DNA from: Corallococcus sp. NCRR
Lineage (GTDB): Bacteria; Myxococcota; Myxococcia; Myxococcales; Myxococcaceae
DNA length: 64,000 bases
Direction: 5' to 3'
Assembly: GCF_026965535.1 (NCBI RefSeq)
Contig: NZ_CP114039.1
Coordinates: 7,254,001 to 7,318,000, forward strand
Below are positions 8,405-20,400 of this stretch, piece after piece. Under the pieces are notes generated by a model. It was not told where the DNA came from. It searched no databases and worked only from the letters and a program-made list of their open reading frames with translations. The translations under genes were made by a program, and so were the position numbers. Positions within the stretch are counted from its first letter, which is position 1. Each line of letters begins with the position of its first letter.

Positions 8405-9347
8405 CCTTCTTCTCCAGCGGCTTCACGTCCTCGAAGAACGAGTCCATGGAGTGCGCCGGGGCCACGCGCAGCACCGGCGGCAGCAGCGAGCGGGGGAACT
8501 CCAGCTCCTCGCTGAAGGGCTCGTTGCCCAGTAGCTCCGACACGTTGGTCAGCGCCAGTACGCCCAGCGACGCGATGACGAGCCCGCGCACCAGCCGCCT
8601 GGAACTCCAGCGCGTCACGTAGCGCAGGTGCCAGTAGATCCCCCACCCCACCAGCCCCAGCACCGCCAGCGTGCGCACGAAGCCCAGCCACGCGCCCAGC
8701 GAGAAGCTGAAGCTCAACAGCGCGAACAGGGGCGGTGCCACCGCGAAGCCCAGGAGCAGCAGCGAACCGATGGTGGCGTGCACGCGGAAGTGGAAGCTGC
8801 GCCGGGCGATGCGGCTCGCCAGCGACCAGCCTCCGGCCCACAGGAGCGCCAGTCCCAGCGGCAGCACGCTGGACAACAGCAGGTCGCCCCAGTCCGTCTT
8901 CCCGAACTGGGTCGCCCGCTCGGAGATGAAGGAGAAGACCACCAGCGCCTGCATCGCCAGCGCGAAGGCGCGGGGACGCTCGAAGAGGCGCTCCCGCGGC
9001 GAGGCCGGGGCTTCGTTGACGACGGTGTCCTCCACCACGAAGGAGCGCGGACGGAAGCGCAGCACCGTGTCCCCCACCGACACGCGCGCGTCCGGGGTGA
9101 GGACCAGCTCCTTCAATGCCGCCCACGGCTCCACGCGGAAGGTGCCGTTGACGCTGCCCACGTCATGCAGCACCACCGCGCCGTCCTCGCGCCGCTCCAG
9201 GCGCAGGTGCTCGGCGGAGACCTTCGGGTCGTCCAGGATGATGTCGTTGGCGTAGCCGCGCCCCACCGTCACCGGCAGCTTGTCCAGCCGGTGGCGCGAG
9301 TGGACGGCGTCCCCTTCCAGCACCTCCAGGAAGATCACTTCGTCCAC
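8379..9347 (-). CDS. FHA-domain integral membrane protein
   Basis: The 322-residue product has an N-terminal forkhead-associated domain (about 5-100) with the expected phosphothreonine-binding landmarks GRG, SAEH and VGSVNGTF. It is followed by a block of about five or six hydrophobic segments (about 135-285), so the FHA domain should sit on the cytoplasmic face of the inner membrane. FHA domains read Ser/Thr kinase signals, which are abundant in myxobacteria. The start is GTG 9347, supported by GGAGGGG upstream; a longer open frame reading back to 9743 is only antisense-like sequence overlapping the protease gene. It overlaps the upstream protease gene by 13 bases, a sign of translational coupling. 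I do not recognise the membrane domain. Confidence 0.85.
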   Translation of the reverse strand: MDEVIFLEVLEGDAVHSRHRLDKLPVTVGRGYANDIILDDPKVSAEHLRLERREDGAVVLHDVGSVNGTFRVEPWAALKELVLTPDARVSVGDTVLRFRPRSFVVEDTVVNEAPASPRERLFERPRAFALAMQALVVFSFISERATQFGKTDWGDLLLSSVLPLGLALLWAGGWSLASRIARRSFHFRVHATIGSLLLLGFAVAPPLFALLSFSFSLGAWLGFVRTLAVLGLVGWGIYWHLRYVTRWSSRRLVRGLVIASLGVLALTNVSELLGNEPFSEELEFPRSLLPPVLRVAPAHSMDSFFEDVKPLEKKVDALVKER

Positions 9348-10681
9348 GACAGCCCCTCCAGGTAGCGGCGCGCCAGCATGCGTGCGTTCTCCGCGGAGAA
9401 GCCGCCCAGCGTGAGGCTGGTGTCCACGCCGTGCGTGGACGCGTTCAGCGTGGCCGCGCGCAGCACCAGGTCGTAGAGGCCCGGGAAGCGGCGGTAGGCG
9501 CGCAGGCAGATGGCGGCGCGCACCGTGAGGCCGTTCACGTCCACGAACTCCGACTTGCAGCGGAAGTTGGTGACGTCCTCGCGCGTGGCGGCCACCGCGT
9601 CCGGGTCCTGGGAGAAGAGCGTGCTGTAGAGCGCGGAGAAGCGCATGGCGCCCAGCTTCTGGCTCTCGACGTGCTGGTGCAGGTAGGCCACCACGCCCGT
9701 GCGGTGGCTGGAGGACAGGAAGATGTCCTCCTCGGAGGAGCACTGGTAGCTCGTCACCGTGTAGGGCGTCTCCGGGTCATGCGGCGTGTCGCCCCAGCAC
9801 TTGAGGAAGGGGCTCCAGCGGCCGGGGACGCGGTAGCCGCCCAGCGACTGCTTCGGCAGGTCCGTGGCCATCAGCCGGTCGGTGATGCGCTGCTGGTTGG
9901 CCATGAGCTGCTCGTTCACGGACGTCATCAGCGCGGCGGGCTCTGGCGGAGCGCCCTGCTCCAGCGCCTTGTCGAGCAGCGCCCGCGCCCGGGCCACCGG
10001 CACCAGGAAGCCCACCTGGTTGCCCATGGTGGCCACGTTGACGCCCACGACGCCGCCCTCGCCGCTGAGGGTGGGCCCGCCGCTCATGCCGGGGTTGATG
10101 GCGCCGGTGAAGTGCACGCGCTCGTAGAGGGCGTCGCGCACCAGGCCGTTGTAGGTGCCCTCCACGATGGTGGTGCCCAGGTCGCGCGGGTTGCCCATGG
10201 CGAACAGGCGCGTGCCCTGCGGCGGTTCGTGCTCCTCCAGCTTGAAGTAGTCGCTGATGGGCGCGTCCACCTGGATGACGGCCAGGTCGCTCGCCACGTC
10301 CACCGCGAGCAGGCGCACCGGCACCGTCGCGTCGCCCCGGTCCAGCTCCGCGGTGTAGTCCTCCGGGTGGAGCACCAGGTCGGAGACGACGTGGTAGTTC
10401 GTGAGGGCGTGGCCCTTCGCGCTCACGAAGAACGCGGAGCCGATGGAGGACTTCGTCCCGGAGCGGCGCTCGATGATGCGCACCTGCGAGACGCGGCCCT
10501 GGATGCGGCGGAACAGCTCGTGCGTGGCCGGGGGCAGCGACGCCACCGGCAGGGGCGGCACCGAGTCCGCGACGCCAGCGTCCGGCGCCGGAAGGACCGG
10601 CGGCTGGGCCGGGGACGCCGGAGGCTCTGGAGGAGCCGAGGGCCCCTGCGCGAGCACGGCGACAAGGAGGAGGGAGAACAT
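9335..10681 (-). CDS. Exported trypsin-like serine protease (S1C/HtrA-like fold)
   Basis: The 448-residue protein opens with a signal-type segment (MFSLLLVAVLAQG) and a Pro-rich linker to about residue 55, then a chymotrypsin-fold protease with an intact triad: His97 (TNYHVVS), Asp132 (ASDLAVIQV) and Ser200 (NPGMSGGP). This arrangement is that of the DegP/HtrA-like proteases, but I see no PDZ domain; the C-terminal half (about 240-448) is unrecognised and contains three spaced cysteines. It likely acts in the periplasm. ATG 10681 was chosen as the start; an in-frame GTG at 10693 is possible and adds four residues. It lies between the small membrane protein gene (gap 67 bases) and the FHA gene (13-base overlap), all transcribed in the NRPS direction. 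Confidence 0.87.
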   Translation of the reverse strand: MFSLLLVAVLAQGPSAPPEPPASPAQPPVLPAPDAGVADSVPPLPVASLPPATHELFRRIQGRVSQVRIIERRSGTKSSIGSAFFVSAKGHALTNYHVVSDLVLHPEDYTAELDRGDATVPVRLLAVDVASDLAVIQVDAPISDYFKLEEHEPPQGTRLFAMGNPRDLGTTIVEGTYNGLVRDALYERVHFTGAINPGMSGGPTLSGEGGVVGVNVATMGNQVGFLVPVARARALLDKALEQGAPPEPAALMTSVNEQLMANQQRITDRLMATDLPKQSLGGYRVPGRWSPFLKCWGDTPHDPETPYTVTSYQCSSEEDIFLSSSHRTGVVAYLHQHVESQKLGAMRFSALYSTLFSQDPDAVAATREDVTNFRCKSEFVDVNGLTVRAAICLRAYRRFPGLYDLVLRAATLNASTHGVDTSLTLGGFSAENARMLARRYLEGLSWTK

Positions 10682-10748
10682 GGGCGGCGGCACCGTATCC
10701 CACCGCGAGCCCCACCGGGGGACGCCTTGGCGCTCCTGTCAGGCTCCA

Positions 10749-11450
10749 CTACGGCGTGGCTGGCCCCTCCCCCTGCCGGCGGCGGCGCCAGGCCGCGTAG
10801 GACACCAGCAGGGCCCCGGCCAGGGTGCCCGCCAGCGCCCCCGCGAGCCGCCGGGAGACGACGCCCGCCACCGGGGCCTCCATGCGGAAGGTCTCCAGTG
10901 AGGCGCGCACCCCGGGAGCCAGGGCGTCCCAGCGGGCGGCGGGCGCGCTGACCGTCACCACGGCGTGGCGGCCCTCGGAGGCCAGCCCCGTCACCAGCAC
11001 CGTGCGCACCTGCCCTGCCTCGCGCAGCGTCCCCAGCACCTCCACCCGGGGCACGGGCCCGCCCACGCGGTCCACCCGCTCCGGCGTCAGCGCCACGCCC
11101 AGCTCCCGTTGGAAGTGATGGACCACGGCGGTGGAGAAGGAGTCGCGCTCGGCGGGGCTGGCGGAGAAGCCCCCGTCCACCACGGCGATGAGGAACGTGG
11201 CCGCGTCCGGGCCCTCCCCATCCGCCAGCGCCGCGGACAGGGCGCGCGTGCGCATGCCGTCCTCCGACACCGCGCCCACCTGCGAGCCGGTGTAGCGCTC
11301 CCAGCGCGCCATCCGGAACGTGTCCGGCGGCCGGAAGCTGTAGCCGTCCCGCCGCAGCTCCGTGCCGAGCGCACCGGACAGCGACAACCACACACCGGTG
11401 AGGACGGGCAGGAGCACGGGCCCCGAGGATAACCCCGAAGCCCGCGCCAC
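10749..11450 (-). CDS. Predicted exported protein with C-terminal membrane anchor
   Basis: I do not recognise this 233-residue protein. It has a hydrophobic N-terminal stretch like a signal peptide (about 8-28). A soluble middle part follows, containing YSFRPPDTFRMARWERYTG, and then one hydrophobic segment near the C-terminus (about 200-222) with an Arg cluster after it. It looks like a type I anchored protein with the bulk outside the cytoplasm. The start is GTG 11450 with GGGGAG upstream. The gap from the NRPS stop is only 21 bases, so it is probably transcribed with the NRPS, though a role in lipopeptide export or protection is not shown by the sequence. Confidence 0.75.
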   Translation of the reverse strand: MARASGLSSGPVLLPVLTGVWLSLSGALGTELRRDGYSFRPPDTFRMARWERYTGSQVGAVSEDGMRTRALSAALADGEGPDAATFLIAVVDGGFSASPAERDSFSTAVVHHFQRELGVALTPERVDRVGGPVPRVEVLGTLREAGQVRTVLVTGLASEGRHAVVTVSAPAARWDALAPGVRASLETFRMEAPVAGVVSRRLAGALAGTLAGALLVSYAAWRRRRQGEGPATP

Positions 11451-11471
11451 GCCCGCTCCCCTGCCCCGCCG

Positions 11472-14400
11472 CTACCCGATCTTCTTCTGCAGGTCGTCCA
11501 CCGGCGTCGTGTGCGTGACGATGCGGGACTGGAGCTCCCGCGCCACGTTGGTGATCAGCGGCTTGCGCATCATCGTCATGTGCGTGCCCGGCATGTCCAC
11601 GACCTCCACACCGCCGGTGACGAGCTCCTCCCAGCCGGTGTGCTCACGCGTGTCCGGCCGCTGGCTGGCGCGCAGGAGCACGAGCTTCCCGTCGAGCGGC
11701 TTCGCGTCGTACTGCGTGAAGGCGCGCGAGGTGGACTCGAACACCCGGTACAGGTTGCGCACGCGCTCCACGCCCACGTCGGCGATCTGCGTGTCGCCCT
11801 GGCTGCCCACTTCGTAGAAGTAGTTCACGCGCTCCGCCTGCGTCATCTGGCTGATGCGCTCGCGCAGCTCCATGGGATCGCGTCCCGTGGTGGCCGCCAG
11901 CATCATGGTGAGCTCGGACGTAAGCATGTCCTCCAGGACCTGCTCCGGCGTCTTGTCCGGCACCATGTGCTGCACGGTGTACGCGTCGATGCTCGCCAGC
12001 AGCGCCACCTCTTCGCCCACGGCGCGCAACTGCCGCGCCATCTCGAAGGCGATGATGCCGCCCAGCGACCAGCCCGCCAGGTGGTAGGGCCCGTGCGGCT
12101 GCACCTCGCGCATGGCCGTCAGGTACAGCGCGGCCATCTCCGCCACGGTGCCCAGGGGCTCCTCGCCCTCGGTGCCCCGGGCCTGCAGGCCGTAGCACGG
12201 CTGATCCGCGTCCAGCTCACGCGCCAGGTCCACGTAGCAGAGGACGCCGCCGCCCGCCGGGTGGATGGCGAAGAGCGGAGGCTTCGTGCCCTCCGGCTTC
12301 AGCGCCACCAGCGGCGACCAGGCGCGTGAATCGGCCTCCAGCAGCGCGGCCAACTGCTCCACCGTCGACGCCTGGAACAGCGACGCCAGGGGCAGGTTCT
12401 TGCCGGTGAGCTGCTGGATGCGGCCCATGAGCTGCACCGCCAGCATGGAGTGGCCGCCCAGGTCGAAGAAGTCGTCGCGGATGCCAATGGGCGACATCCC
12501 CAGCGTCTCCTCCCAGACGCGGACCAACTGCAACTGAAGCGGCGTGCGCGCCACCACCAGCGTGGAGCCCTCCGCGCGCGTCGTGTCCGGCGCGGGCAGC
12601 GCGCGGCGGTCCACCTTGCCGTTGGACGTGAGCGGCAGCGACTCCAGCGTCATGAAGGCGGACGGCACCATGTACTCCGGCAGCGTGCGCCGCAGTTGCT
12701 CGCGCAGCTCCGGAACGCCCGCCACGCTCTGGCCCGGCGCGCCCACCAGGTACGCCACCAGGCGCTTGTCGCCCGGCGCGTCCTCACGCACCAGCACCAC
12801 GGCCTCGCGCACGCTCGGGTGCGAGAGCAGGCCCGCCTCGATTTCGCCCAGCTCGATGCGGAAGCCGCGCAGCTTCACCTGGAAGTCCGCACGGCCCAGG
12901 TACTCCAGCGTGCCGTCGGGACGCCACCGCGCCAGGTCGCCGGAGCGGTAGAGCCGCGCGCCGGGCCGCGTGCTGAACGGATCCGGGATGAAGCGCTGCG
13001 CGGTCAGCTCCGGCCGGCCCAGGTAGCCGCGGCTGAGGCCGTCGCCGCCCACGTACATCTCACCCGTGACGCCCGGAGGCACCGGCTGTCCGTGCGCATC
13101 CAGCACGTACACCTGGAGGTCCGGGATCGCGACGCCCACTTCGCTGCCGCGCCCGCCCTCCGCGTCCGCCGCCTTGAGCGCGCGGTAGGTCACGTGGACG
13201 GTCGTCTCGGTGATTCCGTACATGTTGACGAGCACCGGCGCGTTGTCCGCGTGGCGCGCGTACCACGGACGCAGGCTGCCGAACTCCAGCGCCTCGCCGC
13301 CGAACACCACCGTGCGCAGGGACAGGCCCTCGTGGTCGCCCGTGCGCTCCTCGTGCTGGATGAGCTGACGGAACGCGGACGGCGTCTGATTGAGCACCGT
13401 GACGCCCTCGCGCTTGAGCAGCGCATGGAAGTCCGCGGGCGTGCGGCTGACCTCGTACGGCACCACCACCAGCTTGCCGCCGTACAGCAGCGCGCCCCAC
13501 ATCTCCCAGACGGAGAAGTCGAAGGCGTACGAGTGGAACAGCGTCCACACGTCCTTCGCGCCGAAGTCGAACCAGTGCTTCGTGCCGTCGAAGAGGCGCA
13601 CCACCTGTGCGTGCTCAATCTGCGCGCCCTTGGGACGGCCCGTGGAGCCGGACGTGTAGATGACGTAGGCCAGGTGATTGGGCGCCACGCCGCTGTCCGG
13701 CGTCGTCGTGGGCGCGGAGGCCCAGGCGGCGGCATCCGAGTCCAGGCACAGGCGCTTCGCCGCGCCCGACGGCACCACGTCCAGCAGGTGCTGCTGCGTG
13801 AGCACCACCGGCACACGCGCGTCCTCCACCATGAACTCCAGGCGCTCCTGCGGGTACGCCGGATCCATGGGCAGGTACGCGCCGCCGGCCTTGAGGATGG
13901 CCAGCAGGCCCACCATCAGCTCCAGCGAGCGCTCCACCGCGAGGCCCACCAGGACCTCCGGCCCCACGCCCAGCGTGCGCAGGTGGTGCGCCAGCTGGTT
14001 CGCCCGCGTGTCCAGCTCGCGGTACGTGAGGCGCTGTTCGGCGTAGGTGACCGCGATGGCGTCCGGGGTGCGCGCCGCCTGACGCTCGAACAGGGTGTGC
14101 AGGCACGCGTCCACCGGGAAGCGGAAGGACGTGTTCCAGTCCGCCACCACCTCCGCGCGGTCCTCCTGGGTGAGCAGCGGCAGCTGGTGCAGCCGCGCGT
14201 CCGGGTTCGCCCCGATGCCCGCCAGCAACACGCCCAGGTGACGGGCGAGCCGCTCGGCGGTGCTCGCGTCGAACAGGTCGGTGTTGAACTCCAGCCCGCC
14301 CTCGATGCCGTTCGCCGTCTCCGTGAGGCCCAGCGACAGGTCGAACTTCGCGGTGCGGTGCTCCACCTCCACGCCTTCCAGGGCGAGGCCCGTCAGGTTG

Positions 14401-17400
14401 AACGCACCCTCCGGCGCGTTCTGCAGCGTCATGGACACCTGGAACAGCGGCGTGCGGCTGGTGTCGCGCGTGGGCGCCAGCTCCTCCACCAGCTTCTCGA
14501 ACGGCACCTCCTGGTGCGCGTATGCGCCCAGCGTCGTCTCCCGCACGCGGCCCAGCAGCTCGCGGAAGGTCGGATCGCCGTCCAGCTTCGTGCGCAGCAC
14601 CAGCGTGTTGACGAAGAAGCCGATGAGGCCCTCCGTCTCCGCGCGCTGGCGGCCCGCGATGGGCGTGCCCACGCTGATGTCATCCTGTCCGGAGTAGCGC
14701 GACAGCAGCGTCTGCCACGCGGCCAGCAGGACCATGAAGGGCGTGGTGCCCTCCTTCAGCGCCAGGGCCTTGAGCGTCTCCGTCAGCTCGCGGCCGACCT
14801 TCACCGGGACGCTGGAGCCGTTCGACGTCTGCACCGCCGGACGCGGACGGTCCGTGGGCAATTCCAGCGCGGAGGGCGCGCCGGTCAGCTGCTGCTTCCA
14901 GTAGCCGAGCTGCTTCTCCAGCACCTCGCCCTGGAGCCAGCCACGCTGCCAGCCCGCGTAGTCCGCGTACTGCACCGGCAGCTGCGGCAGGGACGGCGTG
15001 CCGCCGTGGGAGAAGGCCTCGTAGGACGCGGCCATCTCGCGCACCAGCACGCCCATGGACCAGCCGTCGGAGACGATGTGGTGCATGACGAGCAGGAGGA
15101 TGTGCTCCTCCTCGTCCAGCTTGAGCAGCTTCACGCGCAAGAGCGGACCGGTGGCCAGCTGGAACGGGTGCACCGCTTCTTCATCCGCGAGCCGGCGCGC
15201 CTCGTCGTGGCGCTCCGGATCCGGGATGTCGGAGAGGTCCACCACCGGGAGCGGCAGCGACACCGCCGGGTAGATGACCTGCGTGGCCTGGCCGTTGTCC
15301 AGGTGGAACGACGTGCGCAGCGATTCGTGGCGGCGCACCAGCTCCGTAAAGCTCTGCTCCAGTGCCGTCACGTCCAGCGAGCCCTTCAGGCGAAGGACCA
15401 TGGGCACATTGTAGGCCGGGCTGGACGCATCCAGCTGGTGCAGGAACCACAGGCGCTGCTGGGCGAAGGACAGCGGCAGGCGGCCTTCGCGAGGCAGCGG
15501 CACGATGGCGGGCGCCTGGGTGCCCGCGCCGGCCTGGAGCGCCTGGTCGATGAGGACGGACAGCTTCTGCACCGTGGGCGCGTTGAAGACGTCCCGCAGC
15601 TGCAGGTCGATCCGGAAGATGCTCCGGACGCGCGACAGCACCTGCGTGGCCAGCAGCGAGTGTCCGCCCAGCTCGAAGAAGTCGTCCGTCGAGCCCACGC
15701 GGTCCACGTTGAGCAGCTCGCTCCACGCACCGGCGAGCAGCTGCTCCGTCGGGGTGCGCGGTGCGATGAACGCCTCGTCCTGCGCGCGCTCGTCGCTGGG
15801 GACGGGCAGCGCCTTGCGGTCCACCTTGCCGTTGGAGGTGACCGGCAGCGCCTCCAGCACCACGAAGGCGGACGGCACCATGTACTCCGGCAGCGTGCGC
15901 TCCAGGTGCTCGCGCAGGCCCTTGCGATCCAGGACCTCCACGTCACCCGCGACGTAGGCGACCAGTCGCTTGTCCCCGGCCACGTCCTCGCGGACGACGA
16001 CCACGGACTCGCGGACCCCGTAGGCGCCCATGAGGGCGGATTCGATCTCCCCCAGCTCGATGCGGTAGCCGCGCACCTTCACCTGGTGGTCGACGCGGCC
16101 CATGTACTCCAGCGTGCCGTCGGCGCGCCAACGGGCCAGGTCGCCGGAGCGGTACAGCCGCGCGCCCGCGTCGGTGCTGAACGCATCCGGCACGAACTTC
16201 TCCGCCGTGAGCTCCGGGCGGCCCAGGTAGCCGCGGCCCACCTGCACGCCGCCGATGTACAGCTCACCCGGCACGCCCACCGGCACGGGCTGAAGCTGCG
16301 CATCCAGCACGTACATCCGCGTGTTGGGCAGCGGCTTGCCGATGCGCACCGCGCCGGAGGCGGAATCCTCCGGGGCCACGACGTGCACCGAGCAGCCCAC
16401 CACCGTCTCCGTGGGGCCGTACTCGTTGATGAGCCGCGTGGCCGGCGCGTGCTTGCGCCAGAACGCCAGCTCCTCCGAGAAGAGCGCCTCGCCGCCGATG
16501 ACGAAGGCGCCCGTGCGCCCCGCCGCCGCGTCCGCGCCCAGCAGGTCGGACAACAGCCGCAGGTGGCTGGGCGTCAGCTTCACCAGGCTGAAGCCCGTGC
16601 CGTCACGCAGCACGTCCGCCAGGCCTTCCACGCCCCGCGTCTCCGACACCATCACCACGCCCCGGCCCGCGACCAGCGGCGCCAGCATGCTGGTGACCGT
16701 GAGGTCGAACGCGAGCGACGAGTGCACCGGCGCGCCCGCGCCCGTGTCCAGCCCGTACGCGGACAAGCACCACGTCAGGTAGTTGGACACGCCGCGGTGT
16801 TCGATGGCCACGCCCTTGGGCTTGCCCGTGGAGCCGGACGTGTAGATGACGTAGGCCAGGTTGCCGGCCGACACCGCCGTCACGGGCGCGTCCTCGCGCT
16901 CGCGGGAGATGCTCCGCTTCCAGTCGCCATCCAGGCTGATGAGCTGCTGCGTGGTGACGGGCAGCTCGTCCGCCAGCGAGTCCTGCGTCAGCACCACCGG
17001 CACCTGCGTGTCCTCCAGCATGAAGGACAGGCGGTCCAGCGGGTACTTCGGGTCGAGCGGCACGTACGCGCCGCCGGCCTTGAGCACGCCCATCACGGCG
17101 ATGACCATCTCCAGCGAGCGCTCCAGGCACAGGGCGACCTTCACCTCCGGGCCCACGCCCAGCCGGCGCAGGTGGTGCGCCAGCTGGTTCGCCTTCGCGT
17201 CCAGCTGCCGGTACGTGAGCGTCTCACCCTCGAAGGTCGCGGCGATGGCGTCCGGGGTGCGGGCCACCTGCTCCTCGAAGCGCTGGTGGATGCAGGCGTC
17301 GCGCGGGAAGTCGGCCCGCGTGTCGTTCCACGTCGTGAGCAGCTGCGTCCGCTCGCCTTCCGTGAGCAGCGGCAGGCGCTGCACGGGCACGTCCGGCTGG

Positions 17401-20400
17401 GACGCCACGCCCTCCAGCAGGACGCGCAGGTGCTCCAGCATCCGTGTGGCGGTGCCGGCGTCGAACAGGTCGGAGTTGTACTCCATGGCGCCGCGCAGCT
17501 CGCCGTCCACCTCCGACAGGGTCATGTTCAGATCGAACTGCGCGGTGGCGTGCTCCAGCGGGACGGCGCGCAGCGTGAGGCCCTTGACCTCCAGCTCCGG
17601 CACCGGCGCGTTCTGGAACGACAGCAGCACCTGGAACAGCGGCGTGCGGCTGGTGTCGCGCGTGGGCGCCAGCTCCTCCACCAGCTTCTCGAACGGGACC
17701 TCCTGGTGCGCGTACGCGCCCAGCGTCGTCTCCTTCACCTGGGCCAGCAGCGCGCGGAAGGACGGATTGCCCTCCAACTTCGTGCGCAGCACCAGCGTGT
17801 TGACGAAGAAGCCGATGAGGCCCTCGGTCTCCGTGCGGCCACGGCCCGCGATGGGCGTGCCCACGCTCACGTCGTCCTGACCGGAGTAGCGCGCGAGCAG
17901 CACCTGCCACGCAGCCAGCAGGACCATGAAGGGCGTGGCGCCCTCCTTCAGCGCCAGGGCCTTCAGCGTGTCCGTCACCGGCTTGCCCACGCGCAGGTTC
18001 ACGCTGGCGCCCCGGTACGTCTGCACGGCCGGACGCGGACGGTCCGTGGGCAGCTCCAGCGCGGCGGGCGCGCCGGACAGCTGCTGCTTCCAGTACGCCA
18101 TCTGCTGGGCCAGCACGTCACCCTGCAGCCATCCGCGCTGCCAGCCCGCGTAGTCCGCGTACTGCACCGGCAGCTCCGGCAGGGATGGCGCGCGGCCGGA
18201 GGCGAAGGCCTCGTAGAGGGCCGCCATCTCCCGCACCAGCACGCCCATGGACCAGCCGTCGGAGACGATGTGGTGCATCGTCGCGAGCAGCACGTGCCGC
18301 TGGGCCTCCAGCTTGAGCAGCTTCACGCGCAACAGCGGGCCGTTCGCAAGGTGGAACGGACGCTGCGCCTCCTCGTTGGCCCGGCGCTGAGCCTCGGCCT
18401 CGCGGACGTCCTCGGGCTGAGCGGACAGGTCCACCACCGGCAGCGACACCGTCGCCGCCGGGTGGACGACCTGCGCGGGCTGGCCGTCACGCATGGGGAA
18501 CGTGGTGCGCAGCGATTCGTGGCGGCGCACCAGCTCCGTGAAGGCGCGCTCCAGCGCGGACACGTCCAGCGCACCCTCCAGCCGCACGGGCAGCGGGAGG
18601 TTGTAGAAGGCGCTGTCCGGCTCCAACTGGTTGAGGAACCACAGGCGCTGCTGGGCGAACGACAGCGGCATCCGCTCCGCGCGCGGCAGGGCCACGAGCG
18701 GCGGCGCCTTCACGCCCCTGCCCTGCGCCACGAGCGTGTCCACGCGCCGGGCCAGGTCCGTCACCGTGGGCGCCTCGAAGAGCGTGCGCAGCGGCAGCTC
18801 CACGTCGAAGGCCTCGCGGATGCGCGACGCCAGCCGCGTGGCCATGAGCGAGTGGCCGCCCATCTCGAAGAAGTGGTCCTCCACGCCCACGCGCTCCACG
18901 CCCAGCAGCTGGGCGAAGAGGGCCGCGAGCAGCTCCTCCGTCGGCGTCCGCGCGGCTACGAAGGTGCGCGTGCGCGCCACCTCGCCCGTCGGCGCGGGCA
19001 GGGCCTTGCGGTCGATCTTGCCCGCGGGCGTCAGCGGCAGGGCCTCCAGCACCACGAAGGCCGAGGGCACCATGTACTCCGGCACCTCCGTCTTCAGGTG
19101 GCGGCGCAGCTCCACCGCGTCCAGCGTGCCCGCGGCCCGGGGCACGACGTAGGCCACCAGGCGCTTGTCGCCCGGCGCGTCCTCGCGCACCACCACCGCC
19201 GCCTCACGCACCTCCGCGTGATGCAGCAGCACGGACTCGACCTCGCCCAGCTCGATGCGGAAGCCGCGCACCTTCACCTGCGAGTCGATGCGGCCCAGGT
19301 ACTCGAGCTCCGCCGAGGACGTCCACCGCACGCGGTCGCCGGTGCGGTACAGCCGCGCGCCGGGCTCCTGGCTGAACGGGTTCGGGATGAACCGCTCCGC
19401 CGTGAGGTCCGGCCGGCCCTGGTAGCCACGCGCCAGGCCCACGCCCGCCACGTACAGCTCGCCCGGGACGCCCGTCGGCTGCGGCCGGAGCGCGTCATCC
19501 AGCACGTACACCTGCACGTTCGCCCACGGCTTGCCGATGGTGAGCCGCTCCGGGTTCGCGCCGTTCTCGGTCAGCGTCGCGCAGACCGTGGCCTCCGTGG
19601 GGCCGTAGGCGTTGATCATCAAGCGCCCTTCGCCCCACTTGCGCGCCAGCTCCACGCTCAGCGCCTCGCCGGCGGAGATGACGGTGCGCAGGCCCTCCAG
19701 CCCTTCGGTGCCCAGCTGCGCGAGCACCGACGGCGTCAGGGTGACGGCGGTGATGCGCTGCTCTTGGAGCAGCGTGCGCAGCGGCTCGTCCGGCAGCAGC
19801 CGGTCGCGCGGCGCGAGCACCAGCGTGGCCCCGGCGACGAGCGTGCCGAACACCTCGCACACGCTGGCGTCGAAGCTGGACGCCGCGTACTGCAACACGC
19901 GGCTGCCCGGCGCGTAGCGGTGCGCGCGGCCCGCCTGCAGGGCCGTGTTCACCAGGCCCTGGTGCTGCAAGAGCGTGCCCTTGGGACGGCCCGTGGAGCC
20001 GGACGTGTAGATGACGTACGCCAGGTTGGCGGAGGTCATGCTCACGGACGGCGCCGTTGTGGGCAGGGCCTGGAGGACGTCGCGGACGTCATCCAGGTGC
20101 AGCCCCACGCGGTCTTCCGCGTGCAGGCCCGGCATGGGCTCGCCGCGCGTCACCAGCACCGTGGCGCCGCTGTCCTCCAGCATGTAGTCGAGCCGGTCGA
20201 TGGGGTACGCCGGGTCGAGCGGCACGAACGCGCCGCCGGCCTTGAGCACACCCAGCATGCCGACCACCAGGTCCAGCGACCGGTCCAGGCAGAGCGCCAC
20301 GCGCACTTCGGGCGCGACGCCCAGGGTGCGCAGGTGGTGCGCCAGCTGGTTCGCCTTCGCGTCCAGCTGCGCGAACGTGAGCGACGTGTCCTCGTAGACG

